NCBI GenBank assembly: GCA_030654155.1
Contig: JAURYA010000080.1
Coordinates: 1 to 34,247 of the forward strand
Length of the DNA: 34,247 nt
Direction: 5' to 3'
Source: Sulfurimonas sp.
Lineage (GTDB): Bacteria > Campylobacterota > Campylobacteria > Campylobacterales > Sulfurimonadaceae
This document shows positions 26,141 through 34,247 of this stretch, piece after piece. Each line of letters starts with the position of its first letter. Within the stretch, counting starts at the first letter, position 1. Below the pieces are notes generated by a model, which worked only from the letters and a program-made list of their open reading frames with translations, had not been told where the DNA came from and did not search any database. The position numbers and the translations under genes were made by a program.

Positions 26141-26191
26141 ATATCATTGTGGTCGATGATATGTTTAGATATTAATACCCAAAAGGGGTAT
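26141..26191 (-). promoter_or_regulatory. Two hairpins in the rplK-rplA gap
   Basis: ATACCC-n5-GGGTAT (26175-26191) lies directly after the rplK stop, and ATATCAT-n8-ATGATAT (26141-26162) follows. They may be processing or L1-related elements; position is the only support. Confidence 0.35.
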
Positions 26192-26617
26192 CTAGTCTAC
26201 TATTTCGATACCTATTGAACGTGCAGAACCTGCGATTGTATTTGCAGCAGCTTCTCTATCATCTGTATTTAAATCTTCGATTTTTCTATTTACAACTTCC
26301 ATTAACTGCGCACGAGTAATCTTTGCAACTTTGTTTTTAAGAGGATTACTTGAACCGCCTTTAAGTCCTGCTGCATGCATTAATAGTGCAGATGCCGGTG
26401 GCTGCTTTACAATAAAAGTAAAACTTTTATCAGTATAAACAGTAATTACAACAGGAACTTTAAATCCCATCTTATCTTTTGTTTTTTCATTGAACGCTTT
26501 AGTGAATTCCATGATGTTAACACCACGTTGTCCTAGAGCTGGTCCAACTGGTGGTGCAGGTGTTGCTTTGCCAGCTTCGATTTGTAGCTTGATGTAGCCC
26601 ATTATTTTTTTTGCCAT
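26192..26617 (-). CDS. rplK: 50S ribosomal protein L11
   Basis: L11 (141 residues) binds the GTPase centre of 23S rRNA and is needed for RelA activation. The proline-rich [19 protein letters not shown] signature sits near residues 18-36, and the C-terminal RNA-binding domain ends with [10 protein letters not shown]. Start ATG at 26617 has AAAGGA upstream. It is separated from nusG by a structured 212-base gap. Confidence 0.98.
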   Translation of the reverse strand: MAKKIMGYIKLQIEAGKATPAPPVGPALGQRGVNIMEFTKAFNEKTKDKMGFKVPVVITVYTDKSFTFIVKQPPASALLMHAAGLKGGSSNPLKNKVAKITRAQLMEVVNRKIEDLNTDDREAAANTIAGSARSIGIEIVD

Positions 26618-26829
26618 CTTTTTTTCCTTTTTATTATTTTACTTAACGCAATCTGAACAAAACTAGCGAAAGCGATTCTGTCAAAGACAGAAAGTTTCTT
26701 TAGTAAAGTCCAGCTTGCTACGCTAACGCTAAGTTTTCTTCAGCAGAATGCTCGCGCGACTAGTCGCTTTAAGCTACGCTAACATTAAACTTTTATAAAA
26801 AATCTAATGTTAGCGTAGCTTATTGCTAA
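26618..26829 (-). promoter_or_regulatory. nusG-rplK gap with a perfect 17-base-pair inverted repeat
   Basis: Nine bases after the nusG stop, AAGCTACGCTAACATTA (26771-26787) and its exact complement (26805-26821) can fold into a 17-pair stem with a 17-base loop. The core GCTACGCTAAC recurs as a direct copy at 26717-26727, so the first arm could pair with either partner. Other dyads are GCGACTAGTCGC (26756-26767) and TTCTGTC-AAA-GACAGAA (26676-26692). There is no U tract, so this is more likely an RNase III, processing or switch element than an intrinsic terminator. Confidence 0.6.
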
Positions 26830-27372
26830 TTAAATTATCTTTTCAACTTGAGTGTAAGAGATATCAACCGGAGTTGCTCTTCCAAAAATTGAAACGTTAA
26901 GTTTTAGAGTTCCATGCTCTAAATCATACTCATCCACCGTTGCCGTAAAGTTTGCAAACGGACCATCCGTAATACGCACAGTTTCACCGCTGTCAAAAAA
27001 TACTTTTGGCTTAGGTGCTGCACGATTTTGAACGCGATCCAAGATTACATTTATATCATGCTCGCTTAGCGGTGTAGGCGTATTTGCCTCACCGATAAAT
27101 CCAGACACTTTTGGTACAGTCTGGATGAGATGTTGTATCTCGGTATTTAAATCTATTCTTGCAAATACGTAGCCTGAGTAAAGCGATCTCTCAGTTATTT
27201 TTTTCTTACCGTCTTTAACTTCAATAACATCTTCTGTTGGAACTATAACATCAGTTATTCTGTCTTGTAATCTCATCTCTTCTATCATATTTAAAATTGC
27301 TAAACGAACTGTTCTTTCATTTCCATATGTTTGTATAGAGTACCACTGATGATTACTTTTTTTCTTCTCCAT
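26830..27372 (-). CDS. nusG: Transcription termination/antitermination factor NusG
   Basis: NusG (180 residues) binds the polymerase clamp and, through its KOW domain, S10 or Rho, coupling transcription with translation or termination. The N-terminal NGN domain contains WYSIQTYGNERTVR; RSLYSGYVFARIDL is the polymerase contact. The C-terminal KOW motif is GETVRITDGPFANFTATVDE. ATG at 27372 has AAGGGG upstream and is 9 bases after secE. Confidence 0.98.
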   Translation of the reverse strand: MEKKKSNHQWYSIQTYGNERTVRLAILNMIEEMRLQDRITDVIVPTEDVIEVKDGKKKITERSLYSGYVFARIDLNTEIQHLIQTVPKVSGFIGEANTPTPLSEHDINVILDRVQNRAAPKPKVFFDSGETVRITDGPFANFTATVDEYDLEHGTLKLNVSIFGRATPVDISYTQVEKII

Positions 27373-27381
27373 TGCTACCCC

Positions 27382-27561
27382 TTAACCTAAGATTGCCGAC
27401 ACAACTGATGACATAACCAAATCAACGAGAGCTAAAAAAGCAGCTATCGCCGTTACAACGATAATAACTGAGATGTAAGCTTGTTTAACCTGACCTTTGG
27501 TAGGAAATATAACTTTACTTAGTTCTAATCTTGCATTTTTAATATGTATACCTAAATTCAT
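27382..27561 (-). CDS. secE: Preprotein translocase subunit SecE
   Basis: SecE (59 residues) is a single-span clamp that stabilises SecY in the inner membrane translocon. Translation of the minus strand from ATG 27561 gives MNLGIHIKNARLELSKVIFP, then TKGQVKQAYISVIIVVTAIA, then the hydrophobic helix and a short tail. The basic amphipathic stretch with LELSKVIFPTKGQVKQ followed by one membrane helix is the short SecE form. The ribosome site is AGGAAAG. It is immediately upstream of nusG, as in most bacteria. Confidence 0.95.
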   Translation of the reverse strand: MNLGIHIKNARLELSKVIFPTKGQVKQAYISVIIVVTAIAAFLALVDLVMSSVVSAILG

Positions 27562-27622
27562 TTAACTTTCCTAATAGTCATTAATTACAGATAAAGCCCT
27601 AAAGCTTTACAAATAATTAATG

Positions 27623-27699
27623 TGGCAGGCGTAGAGAGATTCGAACTCCCAACACCCGGATTTGGAATCCGGTGCTCTAACCGTTGGAGCTACACGCCT
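27623..27699 (-). tRNA. tRNA-Trp (anticodon CCA)
   Basis: The 77-base cloverleaf with encoded CCA has a seven-pair acceptor (AGGCGTG/TACGCCT, one G-U at the base), anticodon CCA in GATTCCAAATC, and a TTCGAAT T loop. It lies between rpmG and secE, a common arrangement. Confidence 0.97.
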
Positions 27700-27752
27700 A
27701 TTTTAAAACAATAAAGCCAAGTCAAAAGACTTAAGCTTAAATTGCAACTATA

Positions 27753-27905
27753 TTAGAGTTTCATCTCTTTGTGAACAGTATGCTCACGACAAAACTTACA
27801 ATATTTCTTTACTGAAAATTTTTCAGTGTGAGTTTTTTTATTTTTAGTTGTGTGATAGTTACGACGAGTACACTTTTCACATCCTAAATGTATTGCTTCT
27901 CTCAT
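27753..27905 (-). CDS. rpmG: 50S ribosomal protein L33
   Basis: L33 (50 residues) is a small zinc-ribbon protein of the large subunit near the E site. It translates as MREAIHLGCEKCTRRNYHTT, then KNKKTHTEKFSVKKYCKFCR, then EHTVHKEMKL. The two CxxC pairs (CEKC and CKFC) are the zinc ligands of the C+ form. It lies just downstream of tuf and upstream of tRNA-Trp. Confidence 0.96.
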   Translation of the reverse strand: MREAIHLGCEKCTRRNYHTTKNKKTHTEKFSVKKYCKFCREHTVHKEMKL

Positions 27906-27950
27906 GTTATTAACCTTATTAAAGGATTAATGCAAATTCGCAAAAGCGAA

Positions 27951-29150
27951 TTATGCAAGAATCTCAGCTACAACACCAGCACCAACAGTACGTCCACCCT
28001 CACGGATAGCGAACTTAGTACCTTTTTCCATAGCGATTGGGTGAATTAATTCAACAGTTATACTTACGTTATCACCTGGCATAACCATCTCTGTACCTTC
28101 AGGTAATGAAATAGCACCAGTAACATCTGTTGTACGAACATAGAATTGTGGACGGTAATTTGTAAAGAATGGAGTATGACGACCACCTTCATCTTTACTT
28201 AGTACATAAATCTCAGCTGTAAATTTAGTGTGAGGATTGATTGTGCCCGGCTTACAAAGAACTTGACCACGCTCAACATCATCTTTACCGATACCACGAA
28301 CAAGAACACCACAGTTATCTCCTGCTAAACCTTGATCCATCTCTTTACGAAACATCTCAATACCAGTAACAGTAGTTTTTTGAGTATCACGAATACCTAC
28401 GATTTCAATTGCATCACCGATTTTAATTGTACCACGCTCAATACGACCTGTTACAACTGTACCACGACCTGAAATTGAGAAAACATCTTCAACCGGCATT
28501 AAGAAATCTCTGTCAACTTCACGAACCGGTTGTGGAATAAACTCATCTACAGTTTTCATTAGTTGCTGAATCTTAGCAGACCATGGTCCAAGAGTACCAG
28601 TTTTAGCTTCAGCAAGAGCCAAAGTAGCAGAACCTGCAGTAATTGGAGTATCCTCACCTGGGAAATCATACATGTCAAGAAGTTCACGGATTTCCATCTC
28701 AACTAATTCTAATAACTCTTCATCGTCAACCATATCTTCTTTGTTCATGAAAACAACCATGGCAGGAACACCAATTTGTCTAGAAAGAAGAATATGCTCA
28801 CGAGTTTGTGGCATCGGACCATCAGCTGCTGAAACAACTAAAATAGCACCATCCATTTGTGCAGCACCAGTAATCATATTTTTAACATAATCCGCGTGAC
28901 CTGGACAGTCAACGTGTGCATAGTGACGATTATTTGTTTCGTACTCAACGTGTGAAGTAGAGATAGTGATACCACGCTCACGCTCTTCAGGAGCATTATC
29001 GATTGCATCGTAATCCATCATTTTTGCACCGTTTGTTACTGCCAATACTGCCGTAATTGCCGCTGTTAATGTAGTTTTACCATGATCTACGTGACCAATA
29101 GTACCAATATTACAGTGTGGTTTATTACGCGCAAACTTTTCTTTTGCCAT
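27951..29150 (-). CDS. tuf: Translation elongation factor Tu
   Basis: EF-Tu delivers aminoacyl-tRNA to the ribosome as a ternary complex with GTP. The start at 29150 ([20 protein letters not shown]) has GGAGGA 6 bases upstream and gives 399 residues; an in-frame extension to 29207 is unlikely. The P-loop [16 protein letters not shown] (G3) and NKED (G4, where most have NKCD) are clear, and domain 2 begins near [20 protein letters not shown]. It follows four tRNA genes, as tufB does in E. coli, and is the only tuf in the window. No tuf follows fusA. Confidence 0.97.
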   Translation of the reverse strand: MAKEKFARNKPHCNIGTIGHVDHGKTTLTAAITAVLAVTNGAKMMDYDAIDNAPEERERGITISTSHVEYETNNRHYAHVDCPGHADYVKNMITGAAQMDGAILVVSAADGPMPQTREHILLSRQIGVPAMVVFMNKEDMVDDEELLELVEMEIRELLDMYDFPGEDTPITAGSATLALAEAKTGTLGPWSAKIQQLMKTVDEFIPQPVREVDRDFLMPVEDVFSISGRGTVVTGRIERGTIKIGDAIEIVGIRDTQKTTVTGIEMFRKEMDQGLAGDNCGVLVRGIGKDDVERGQVLCKPGTINPHTKFTAEIYVLSKDEGGRHTPFFTNYRPQFYVRTTDVTGAISLPEGTEMVMPGDNVSITVELIHPIAMEKGTKFAIREGGRTVGAGVVAEILA

Positions 29151-29240
29151 AGTGTCCTCCGACTTAATTTGTGAATAGAAATGGAATTGTACCCAAAAAT
29201 TATTCAATTATTGCTTAAATTTTGCCTATACTTTATCCGA

Positions 29241-29315
<75 letters not shown>

Positions 29316-29481
29316 AGAGTAAAAGTATGGTAAAAATAACAAGCAATAATTGCATAATTTTTTAAAAATTTTAAATATCAGATTTTTTTGTGTAGATAGC
29401 TATGTAAATATTTACAAATATAAACAATTAGTTTAATATGAAGTAGGTTGAACTTGTACTTCAGCTTCCAGAATGTTTCAA

Positions 29482-29558
29482 TGGAGCGGGTGAAGGGACT
29501 CGAACCCTCGACCCTCAGCTTGGAAGGCTGACGCTCTAGCCAACTGAGCTACGCCCGC
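29482..29558 (-). tRNA. tRNA-Gly (anticodon UCC)
   Basis: 77 bases with CCA. The anticodon stem is TCAGC/GCTGA with loop CTTCCAA. The acceptor GCGGGCG/CACCCGC has a C6-A67 mismatch. The 14-base leader carries TTTCAATGG, complementary to the CCA end plus the trailer TTGAAA. Confidence 0.95.
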
Positions 29559-29572
29559 ATGTGCCATTGAAA

Positions 29573-29657
29573 TGGTGGTGAGAAGAGGAGTCGAACCTCT
29601 GAACCCGTAGGGAGCGGATTTACAGTCCGCCGTCGTTGGCCACTTGACTATCTCACC
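29573..29657 (-). tRNA. tRNA-Tyr (anticodon GUA)
   Basis: 85 bases with the long variable arm of a class II tRNA and encoded CCA. The anticodon GUA lies in GGACTGTAAATCC; the acceptor GGTGAGA/TCTCACC is fully paired. Confidence 0.97.
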
Positions 29658-29716
29658 ATCTATACAATTTAATGTTTTATCTGGTCTAACACTGTTTCTA
29701 ATATTCTCGCATTCAA

Positions 29717-29793
29717 TGGTGCCGACACGAGGATTCGAACCCCGGGCCTGCTGATTACAAATCAGCTGCTCTAGCCAACTGAGCTATGTCGGC
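29717..29793 (-). tRNA. tRNA-Thr (anticodon UGU)
   Basis: 77 bases with CCA; acceptor GCCGACA/TGTCGGC fully paired; anticodon UGU in CTGATTTGTAATCAG. First transcribed gene of the long minus-strand cluster, 10 bases downstream of the predicted transcription start. Confidence 0.97.
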
Positions 29794-29810
29794 ATCGAAT
29801 TTGAGCCAGA

Positions 29811-29839
29811 ATTATAGTGCAATATATATCCAATGTCAA
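29811..29839 (-). promoter_or_regulatory. Consensus sigma-70 promoter of the tRNA-tuf cluster
   Basis: On the minus strand TTGACA (29834-29839) and TATAAT (29811-29816) are both perfect hexamers with a 17-base AT-rich spacer. Transcription should start near 29804, just before tRNA-Thr(UGU). It is the strongest promoter visible in the window and probably drives the tRNA genes, tuf and perhaps more of the cluster. Confidence 0.9.
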
Positions 29840-29942
29840 GAGTTTTTGAGCAAAAAATTATAATATTTAACTCTTTATGTAAAATCAGCTATTATTTGCC
29901 TCTAATTTATTGATTTTCCCCATATTTTAAAGGTGTGTTCAC

Positions 29943-30671
29943 ATGTTAAAGATACTATTTTCCCCTGCCGAGGGCAAAAAAAGCGGTGGTAATGAAGCAA
30001 AAAAAGAGCTCTTTGGTTCCAACAGTGCTAGAGAAGGCATACTAAGCGAGTACAACGCCATACTTAAAAGAGGCGATGAGAATGAGATAAAAGAGCTTTT
30101 CGGATTTAAAAAATCTAGCGACTGCAGTCCATATATAAATAACATCTTCGACTCGCTTCTTATGTGCGCAATCGAGCGATATGACGGCGTGGCTTACGAC
30201 TATCTCGATTTTTACTCACTTGAAGCAAAAGCCAAAGAGTACGCAAAATCAAATACCATTATTTTTTCAAACCTTTACGGACCATTGCTCGGCGGAGATA
30301 CAATAGCAAACTACAAAGTAAAACAGGGGAATAACATCGGCAGTTTTGTGCCTGATAGGTTCTACAAGGATAGATTTTCATATCAATTAAATTTATATCT
30401 TGCAAATAGTGAGATTTTGGATTTGCGCGCGGGATACTACGACAAGTTTTATGAAATCAAAAAGCCATACACGACTCTTAAATTTTTAAAAGATGGCAAA
30501 ACTATAAGCCACTGGGCAAAGGCTTACAGAGGCTTGGTGCTTGGAACTGTTGCACAAAATGGCATAAACTCGATGAGTGAGTTTATGGCGCTGGAGATAA
30601 AGGGTTTGAGTGTTGCGGAAATTAAAGTTATAAAGAATAAAACAGAAATTATCTACAATATTATTAACTAA
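29943..30671 (+). CDS. yaaA: YaaA-family (DUF328/UPF0246) peroxide stress protein
   Basis: The E. coli member limits iron and lowers DNA damage under H2O2 stress and binds DNA. The 242-residue protein opens MLKILFSPAEGKKSGG, the family's SPA(E/K) start. LLMCAIERYDGVAYDYLDFY, IIFSNLYGPLLGGDTIANYK and LDLRAGYYDKFYEIKKPYTT follow as conserved blocks. The later SHWAKAYRGLVLGTVAQN also fits. A ribosome site (AAAGGTG) precedes the ATG. It is divergent from the tRNA cluster and convergent with copA, with only 7 bases between stops. Function in this organism is inferred from the family only. Confidence 0.78.
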   Translation: MLKILFSPAEGKKSGGNEAKKELFGSNSAREGILSEYNAILKRGDENEIKELFGFKKSSDCSPYINNIFDSLLMCAIERYDGVAYDYLDFYSLEAKAKEYAKSNTIIFSNLYGPLLGGDTIANYKVKQGNNIGSFVPDRFYKDRFSYQLNLYLANSEILDLRAGYYDKFYEIKKPYTTLKFLKDGKTISHWAKAYRGLVLGTVAQNGINSMSEFMALEIKGLSVAEIKVIKNKTEIIYNIIN

Positions 30672-30678
30672 CTACTCA

Positions 30679-33066
30679 CTAAAACTTAATTCGTTTAAGT
30701 CTAAGTGAGTTTGAAATTACGGAAACTGAACTAAAACTCATTGCCGCCGCTGCTATCATAGGCGAGAGCAATATTCCAAAAAATGGATAGAGTAATCCCG
30801 CAGCGATTGGTATTCCTACAGAATTGTAAAAGAAAGCAAAAAATAGATTTTGCCTGATATTTCGCATTGTCGCTCTGCTTAACACTCTTGCTCTGACTAT
30901 GCCTCTTAAATCGCCTTTTACCAAGGTAACACCGGCACTCTCCATCGCAACATCAGTTCCTGTTCCCATGGCAATGCCAACATGTGCAAGAGCAAGTGCA
31001 GGTGCATCGTTTATACCGTCACCTGCCATAGCAACTATTCGTCCCTTTGCCTGAAACTCTTTAATTATCTCTGCTTTTTGCTCAGGCAACACCTCAGCAT
31101 GTACTTCATCTATGCCAAGTTTTCTTGCAACAATTTCTGCCGTGGTTCGGCTGTCGCCCGTTAGCATCACTACTTTTATGCCTTGTGCATGTAAATTATT
31201 AATAGCTTCTGCCGTGCTCTCTTTGATAGGGTCGGTAATGGCGATGAAACCGACTGCTGTTGAGTCAACGGCAACTAACATAACAATTTTGCCATCAGAG
31301 CGTTCTATATCTGCTTTTTTTGACAATTCAAGTGCGTTTATATTTAAACTTTCAAACAGTTTTAAATTACCGACTGCAACTGTCTGCCCATCAACTTCGC
31401 CTATTATTCCCATGCCGCTTATAGATTTGAAATTATCAGATTTAACCAACTCTACTTCTCTATCTTTTGCACCGTTTACAATAGCTTCTGAGAGCGGATG
31501 CTCACTCGCTCTCTCCAAACTAGCGACCAAACGTAAGAGTTCATTTTCACTAAATCCATCTTCTACATGTACATTTACCAGTTTAGGTTTTCCCTCTGTC
31601 AATGTTCCTGTTTTATCGACTACTAGAGTATCAACTTTTTCCATTATTTCTAAAACTTCGGCATTTTTGATTAATACTCCGCTCGTAGCACCTCGTCCTG
31701 TTGCTACCATTATAGAGATTGGCGTAGCAAGACCAAGTGCGCACGGACAGGCAATAATAAGTACAGAAACGGCACTGACGACAGCATACGCCAAACGAGG
31801 CTCTGGACCCCATATCCACCAAACAAAAAACGATATTATGCTGATACCGATAACAGCCGGAACAAAATATCCAGATACGACATCAGCCAGTTTTTGTATA
31901 GGTGCTCGGGAACGTTGTGCCTTCGAGACCATATCTATAATTTGTGAAAGCAGCGTGTCTGCGCCGATCTTTTGGGTTCTCATAAGCAGACTTCCGTTAG
32001 CATTAATCGTAGCACCTATAACTCTCTCACCTGCAAACTTTTTTACCGCAATCGGCTCACCCGTAATCATTGACTCATCTACACTGCTTTGCCCCTCAAT
32101 AACCGTTCCGTCAATCGGGATTTTCTCGCCGGGACGAACACGCAAAATATCTCCGACTTGAACATTTTCCAGCGCTATGTCCTCTTCATTGCCGTTTTTT
32201 CTGACTATTCGTGCCGTGTTAGGAGCAAGCTCTAGCAAAAGTCTGATTGCTGCGTTGGTTTGAGAGCGAGCGCGCAATTCAAGAACCTGTCCTAAGAGCA
32301 CAAGCGTTGTAATTACCGCTGCCGCTTCAAAATATACATGAACCATACCATCACTCATCTGCATCATAGGCGGAAAAATATGCGGAACAGACAAGGCGAC
32401 CAAACTATAAGCCCAAGCAATGAACACACCTATGGCAATCAGCGTAAACATGTTTAAATTCATTGTTTGCAGAGATTTGTAACCTCGGACAAAAAATGGC
32501 CAGCCACCCCAAAAAACAACAGGTGTGGCTAGTAAAAACTCTATCCATTGAACTATCTTCATGCTTAATGAACTCGGCAATAATGAAGGCAGTAAGTCTG
32601 CAATCATTGCTAAAGCAAACACCGGAATAGAAAGAGCCGTACTAACCCAAAAACGACGGCTCATTTCTATCAATTCTTCATTTTTTTCTTCTACCACTTT
32701 TGCAACAACCGGTTCAAGCGCCATTCCGCATTTAGGACAGCTTCCTGGATGGTCTTGAACTATTTCAGGATGCATAGGACATGTGTATTTTGTCGCATTT
32801 TCCTCTTTTATGTAAGACGCCTGTGTGTTTATGGAGCAGAGATTTTCATTAGTGCAGATTGGTTCTCTATCCGTTACAAGAGTATCAGAACTCTCTTTTT
32901 TTAGATAATCTTCCGGATGAGCCTTAAATTTGACAAAACAGTGCTCAGAGCAAAATCGGTAATCCTCATTTTTATAGCGGTATAAATATTTAGAATCAAT
33001 TGATACATTCATCCCGCAAACAGGGTCTTTTAGTTCTCCAGTTTTTATTTCTATTTTCAGGCTCAT
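30679..33066 (-). CDS. copA: Copper-type P1B ATPase with YHS and metal-binding N-terminus
   Basis: This integral membrane ATPase exports Cu+ (probably). From ATG 33066 it is 795 residues; the longer reading from 33114 would overlap the upstream gene. Order: a YHS domain (DPVCGM near 14-19, FCSEHC 39-43), a CxxxxxC linker (71-77), a heavy-metal-binding domain ([16 protein letters not shown] near 94-115), then eight predicted helices. CPC is at 440-442 in IACPCALG, the phosphorylation DKTGTLT at 484-490, the A-domain ITGEP near 334-338, the HP motif in SEHPLSEAI, and [16 protein letters not shown] in TM7 and MSFSSVSV in TM8 match the Cu+ subgroup. There is no HMA domain. Possibly cotranscribed with the upstream gene, whose stop lies 31 bases before the ATG. 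Confidence 0.92.
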   Translation of the reverse strand: MSLKIEIKTGELKDPVCGMNVSIDSKYLYRYKNEDYRFCSEHCFVKFKAHPEDYLKKESSDTLVTDREPICTNENLCSINTQASYIKEENATKYTCPMHPEIVQDHPGSCPKCGMALEPVVAKVVEEKNEELIEMSRRFWVSTALSIPVFALAMIADLLPSLLPSSLSMKIVQWIEFLLATPVVFWGGWPFFVRGYKSLQTMNLNMFTLIAIGVFIAWAYSLVALSVPHIFPPMMQMSDGMVHVYFEAAAVITTLVLLGQVLELRARSQTNAAIRLLLELAPNTARIVRKNGNEEDIALENVQVGDILRVRPGEKIPIDGTVIEGQSSVDESMITGEPIAVKKFAGERVIGATINANGSLLMRTQKIGADTLLSQIIDMVSKAQRSRAPIQKLADVVSGYFVPAVIGISIISFFVWWIWGPEPRLAYAVVSAVSVLIIACPCALGLATPISIMVATGRGATSGVLIKNAEVLEIMEKVDTLVVDKTGTLTEGKPKLVNVHVEDGFSENELLRLVASLERASEHPLSEAIVNGAKDREVELVKSDNFKSISGMGIIGEVDGQTVAVGNLKLFESLNINALELSKKADIERSDGKIVMLVAVDSTAVGFIAITDPIKESTAEAINNLHAQGIKVVMLTGDSRTTAEIVARKLGIDEVHAEVLPEQKAEIIKEFQAKGRIVAMAGDGINDAPALALAHVGIAMGTGTDVAMESAGVTLVKGDLRGIVRARVLSRATMRNIRQNLFFAFFYNSVGIPIAAGLLYPFFGILLSPMIAAAAMSFSSVSVISNSLRLKRIKF

Positions 33067-33097
33067 ATCTCTACCATCCTTATTGATAAAATAGATA

Positions 33098-33700
33098 TTA
33101 CGTATTTTCTCCATCTTCTAAATCTTTAAAGTTTGACCTTCTCTTATCAAGCTCTTTTCTATAAGTTTCATAATCGCCAAAATGAAAAAATTTATCATAT
33201 CTTGAGTGCATGTCAATTTGCGGTTTTGAATGTTTTATGGGACACCAAAACTGCTCACTTCTTGCTGCAATCTCCCTTGTATAGCCTATTACACCATTGA
33301 AATATTCACAGTACCAGCAGTTTATCTTCTCAACTCTGTCTAGATAAAAAAGATTGTATCTATCCATAATTATATAATCTTTCCTTTTTACTTTTGGTAT
33401 TTTAAATATCGGAAAACAAACCACTTGATAGATAGTGACAAAAATATCTGCTATGAGTGCCGGTATCATCATAGACCAGATGAATGGTATTGTTAAAATT
33501 ACTAAAACAGGAAAAGAGGATAGGTATTTTATAGAGCTTACTATTTTTGCTCTGCCCTCTTTTATAACGCTCTCTTCAAATTTAACTTTTTTATCTTCAA
33601 GTGTGTAAAAAAACTCATCCTGCTTCTTTTTGAGTTCATCCATTAACTCATTTTCGAGAGTTTTCATTTGTTGTACTATCTCATCAATTCTGCTATCCAT
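33098..33700 (-). CDS. Membrane protein with N-terminal coiled coil and CxxC, unknown
   Basis: I do not recognise this 200-residue protein. It starts with a charged amphipathic coiled-coil-like segment (about 4-48), followed by a long hydrophobic stretch, [20 protein letters not shown] and [14 protein letters not shown] (about 63-97), which could be two helices. The C-terminal half has [13 protein letters not shown] and FWCPIKHSK, three cysteines plus His that could bind a metal, and a charged tail. ATG at 33700 has GGAGAG upstream. It is next to copA, so a role in metal handling is conceivable but unproven. Confidence 0.75.
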   Translation of the reverse strand: MDSRIDEIVQQMKTLENELMDELKKKQDEFFYTLEDKKVKFEESVIKEGRAKIVSSIKYLSSFPVLVILTIPFIWSMMIPALIADIFVTIYQVVCFPIFKIPKVKRKDYIIMDRYNLFYLDRVEKINCWYCEYFNGVIGYTREIAARSEQFWCPIKHSKPQIDMHSRYDKFFHFGDYETYRKELDKRRSNFKDLEDGENT

Positions 33701-33734
33701 TAAAACTCTCCGATTTATATTTTTTAGAGTATAG

Positions 33735-33781
33735 CACTATTTTCTCAATTGCCTTACCAGAAAAATAGTGTAGAATTCTAC
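33735..33781. promoter_or_regulatory. Inverted repeats in the divergent gap before the methyltransferase gene
   Basis: CACTATTTT (33735-33743) pairs with AAAATAGTG (33762-33770), and GTAGAATTCTAC (33770-33781) is a perfect palindrome. They lie between two divergent genes, where operators or promoters are expected. Function unknown. Confidence 0.35.
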
Positions 33782-33803
33782 TTAAACAAACAAAAGGTTC
33801 ATT

Positions 33804-34247
33804 TTGGAAGATTCACAAGGGTACAAAAATAAAAAAGCATATTTTGAGAAGATAATCACTCTCTATGGCAGAAATGTCGCTATAGAGGTTTTGCAGGACG
33901 AGAGTATCGAAATACACAAAATTCACATGTCAAACTCAAACAAGTCTGACGGCGCCGTAGAGACTATACTTAATCTTGCTAAAAAAAGAGGCATTGAGGT
34001 AACTTACCACGATAAAAATGCACTTAGCAGAATAAGCAAAAATGCCAAGCAGGACCAAGGAGTGGCAATTGACATCATCGCAAACTCCTACCAAAATGCC
34101 AATACAATAAAAAATTTAAAAAGTTTCAAACTCTTAGCACTTGATGGCATCCAAAATCCACAAAACCTCGGAATGATTATCCGCTCATGCGCAGGGGGCT
34201 ATGTCGATGGTATAATTCTTCCTAAAAAAAGCAGCGCAAAAATCTCT
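33804..34247 (+). CDS. SpoU/TrmH-family RNA 2'-O-methyltransferase, 3' end missing
   Basis: The frame starts at TTG 33804 with AAAAGG 6 bases upstream and runs off the window; 148 residues are visible. The N-terminal part (NKKAYFEKIITLYGRNVAIE, VLQDESIEIHKIHMS) is the L30e-like substrate-binding domain of RlmB/TrmH-type enzymes. The SPOUT domain opens with LLALDGIQNPQNLGMIIRSC, motif 1, with the catalytic Asn and Arg. The family methylates ribose 2'-OH of rRNA or tRNA with S-adenosylmethionine; the specific target (RlmB-like G2251 or other) cannot be decided from the fragment. Confidence 0.88.
   Translation, partial: MEDSQGYKNKKAYFEKIITLYGRNVAIEVLQDESIEIHKIHMSNSNKSDGAVETILNLAKKRGIEVTYHDKNALSRISKNAKQDQGVAIDIIANSYQNANTIKNLKSFKLLALDGIQNPQNLGMIIRSCAGGYVDGIILPKKSSAKIS

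Noticed and set aside
31112..32161. 349-codon open frame on the plus strand, antisense to copA
   Set aside because: It lies fully opposite a conserved P-type ATPase with all motifs; the composition is that of a reverse-strand shadow and no family is recognisable.

Overview
The window is 34.2 kb of an AT-rich bacterial chromosome that looks like a Campylobacterota (Epsilonproteobacteria) genome, most likely a Sulfurimonas-type sulfur oxidiser. The evidence is the flgB-flgC-fliE-pbpB order (as in Campylobacter), an epsilonproteobacterial sigma-54 promoter before flgB, an rpoB/rpoC pair that overlaps (the two genes are fused in Helicobacter), and the overall protein character. The genus is inference; no rRNA lies in the window.

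Left part (1-5.5 kb): a left-truncated M23 (LytM) peptidoglycan endopeptidase resembling Csd3, a Nudix sugar-nucleotide diphosphatase, then on the minus strand priA, a small ParE/antitoxin module and two type IV pilin-like genes. This is the most accessory-looking stretch. Three clusters of a REP-like palindrome sit here, and one pair lies inside the priA reading frame, where it is translated as a duplicated decapeptide.

Middle (5.5-12 kb): a sigma-54-driven flagellar rod operon (flgB, flgC, fliE), then pbpB/ftsI with its own probable promoter, panC (convergent with pbpB), prfB (divergent from panC, no programmed frameshift), a small membrane protein, the leucyl-tRNA-protein transferase bpt, and another small membrane protein.

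Right-centre (12-29.8 kb, all minus strand): one long translation/transcription cluster. In transcription order it reads tRNA-Thr(UGU), tRNA-Tyr(GUA), tRNA-Gly(UCC), tRNA-Thr(GGU), tuf, rpmG, tRNA-Trp(CCA), secE, nusG, rplK, rplA, rplJ, rplL, rpoB, rpoC, rpsL, rpsG, fusA. The order of the four leading tRNAs plus tuf matches the E. coli thrU-tyrU-glyT-thrT-tufB cluster. A full-consensus TTGACA-17-TATAAT promoter precedes the first tRNA, and a strong convergent hairpin lies just past fusA. The gaps between nusG and rplK, rplA and rplJ, rplL and rpoB, and rpoC and rpsL are rich in inverted repeats, several with G-U pairs that favour the transcribed strand. They look like processing, attenuation or autoregulatory RNA elements.

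Right end (29.9-34.2 kb): a YaaA-family protein, a copper-type P1B ATPase with a YHS plus metal-binding N-terminus, a membrane protein with a CxxC motif, and the start of a SpoU/TrmH RNA methyltransferase cut by the window edge. No insertion sequence, prophage or CRISPR array was seen. The best candidates for something new are the REP pair translated inside priA and the structured RNA in the ribosomal/RNA polymerase operon gaps.
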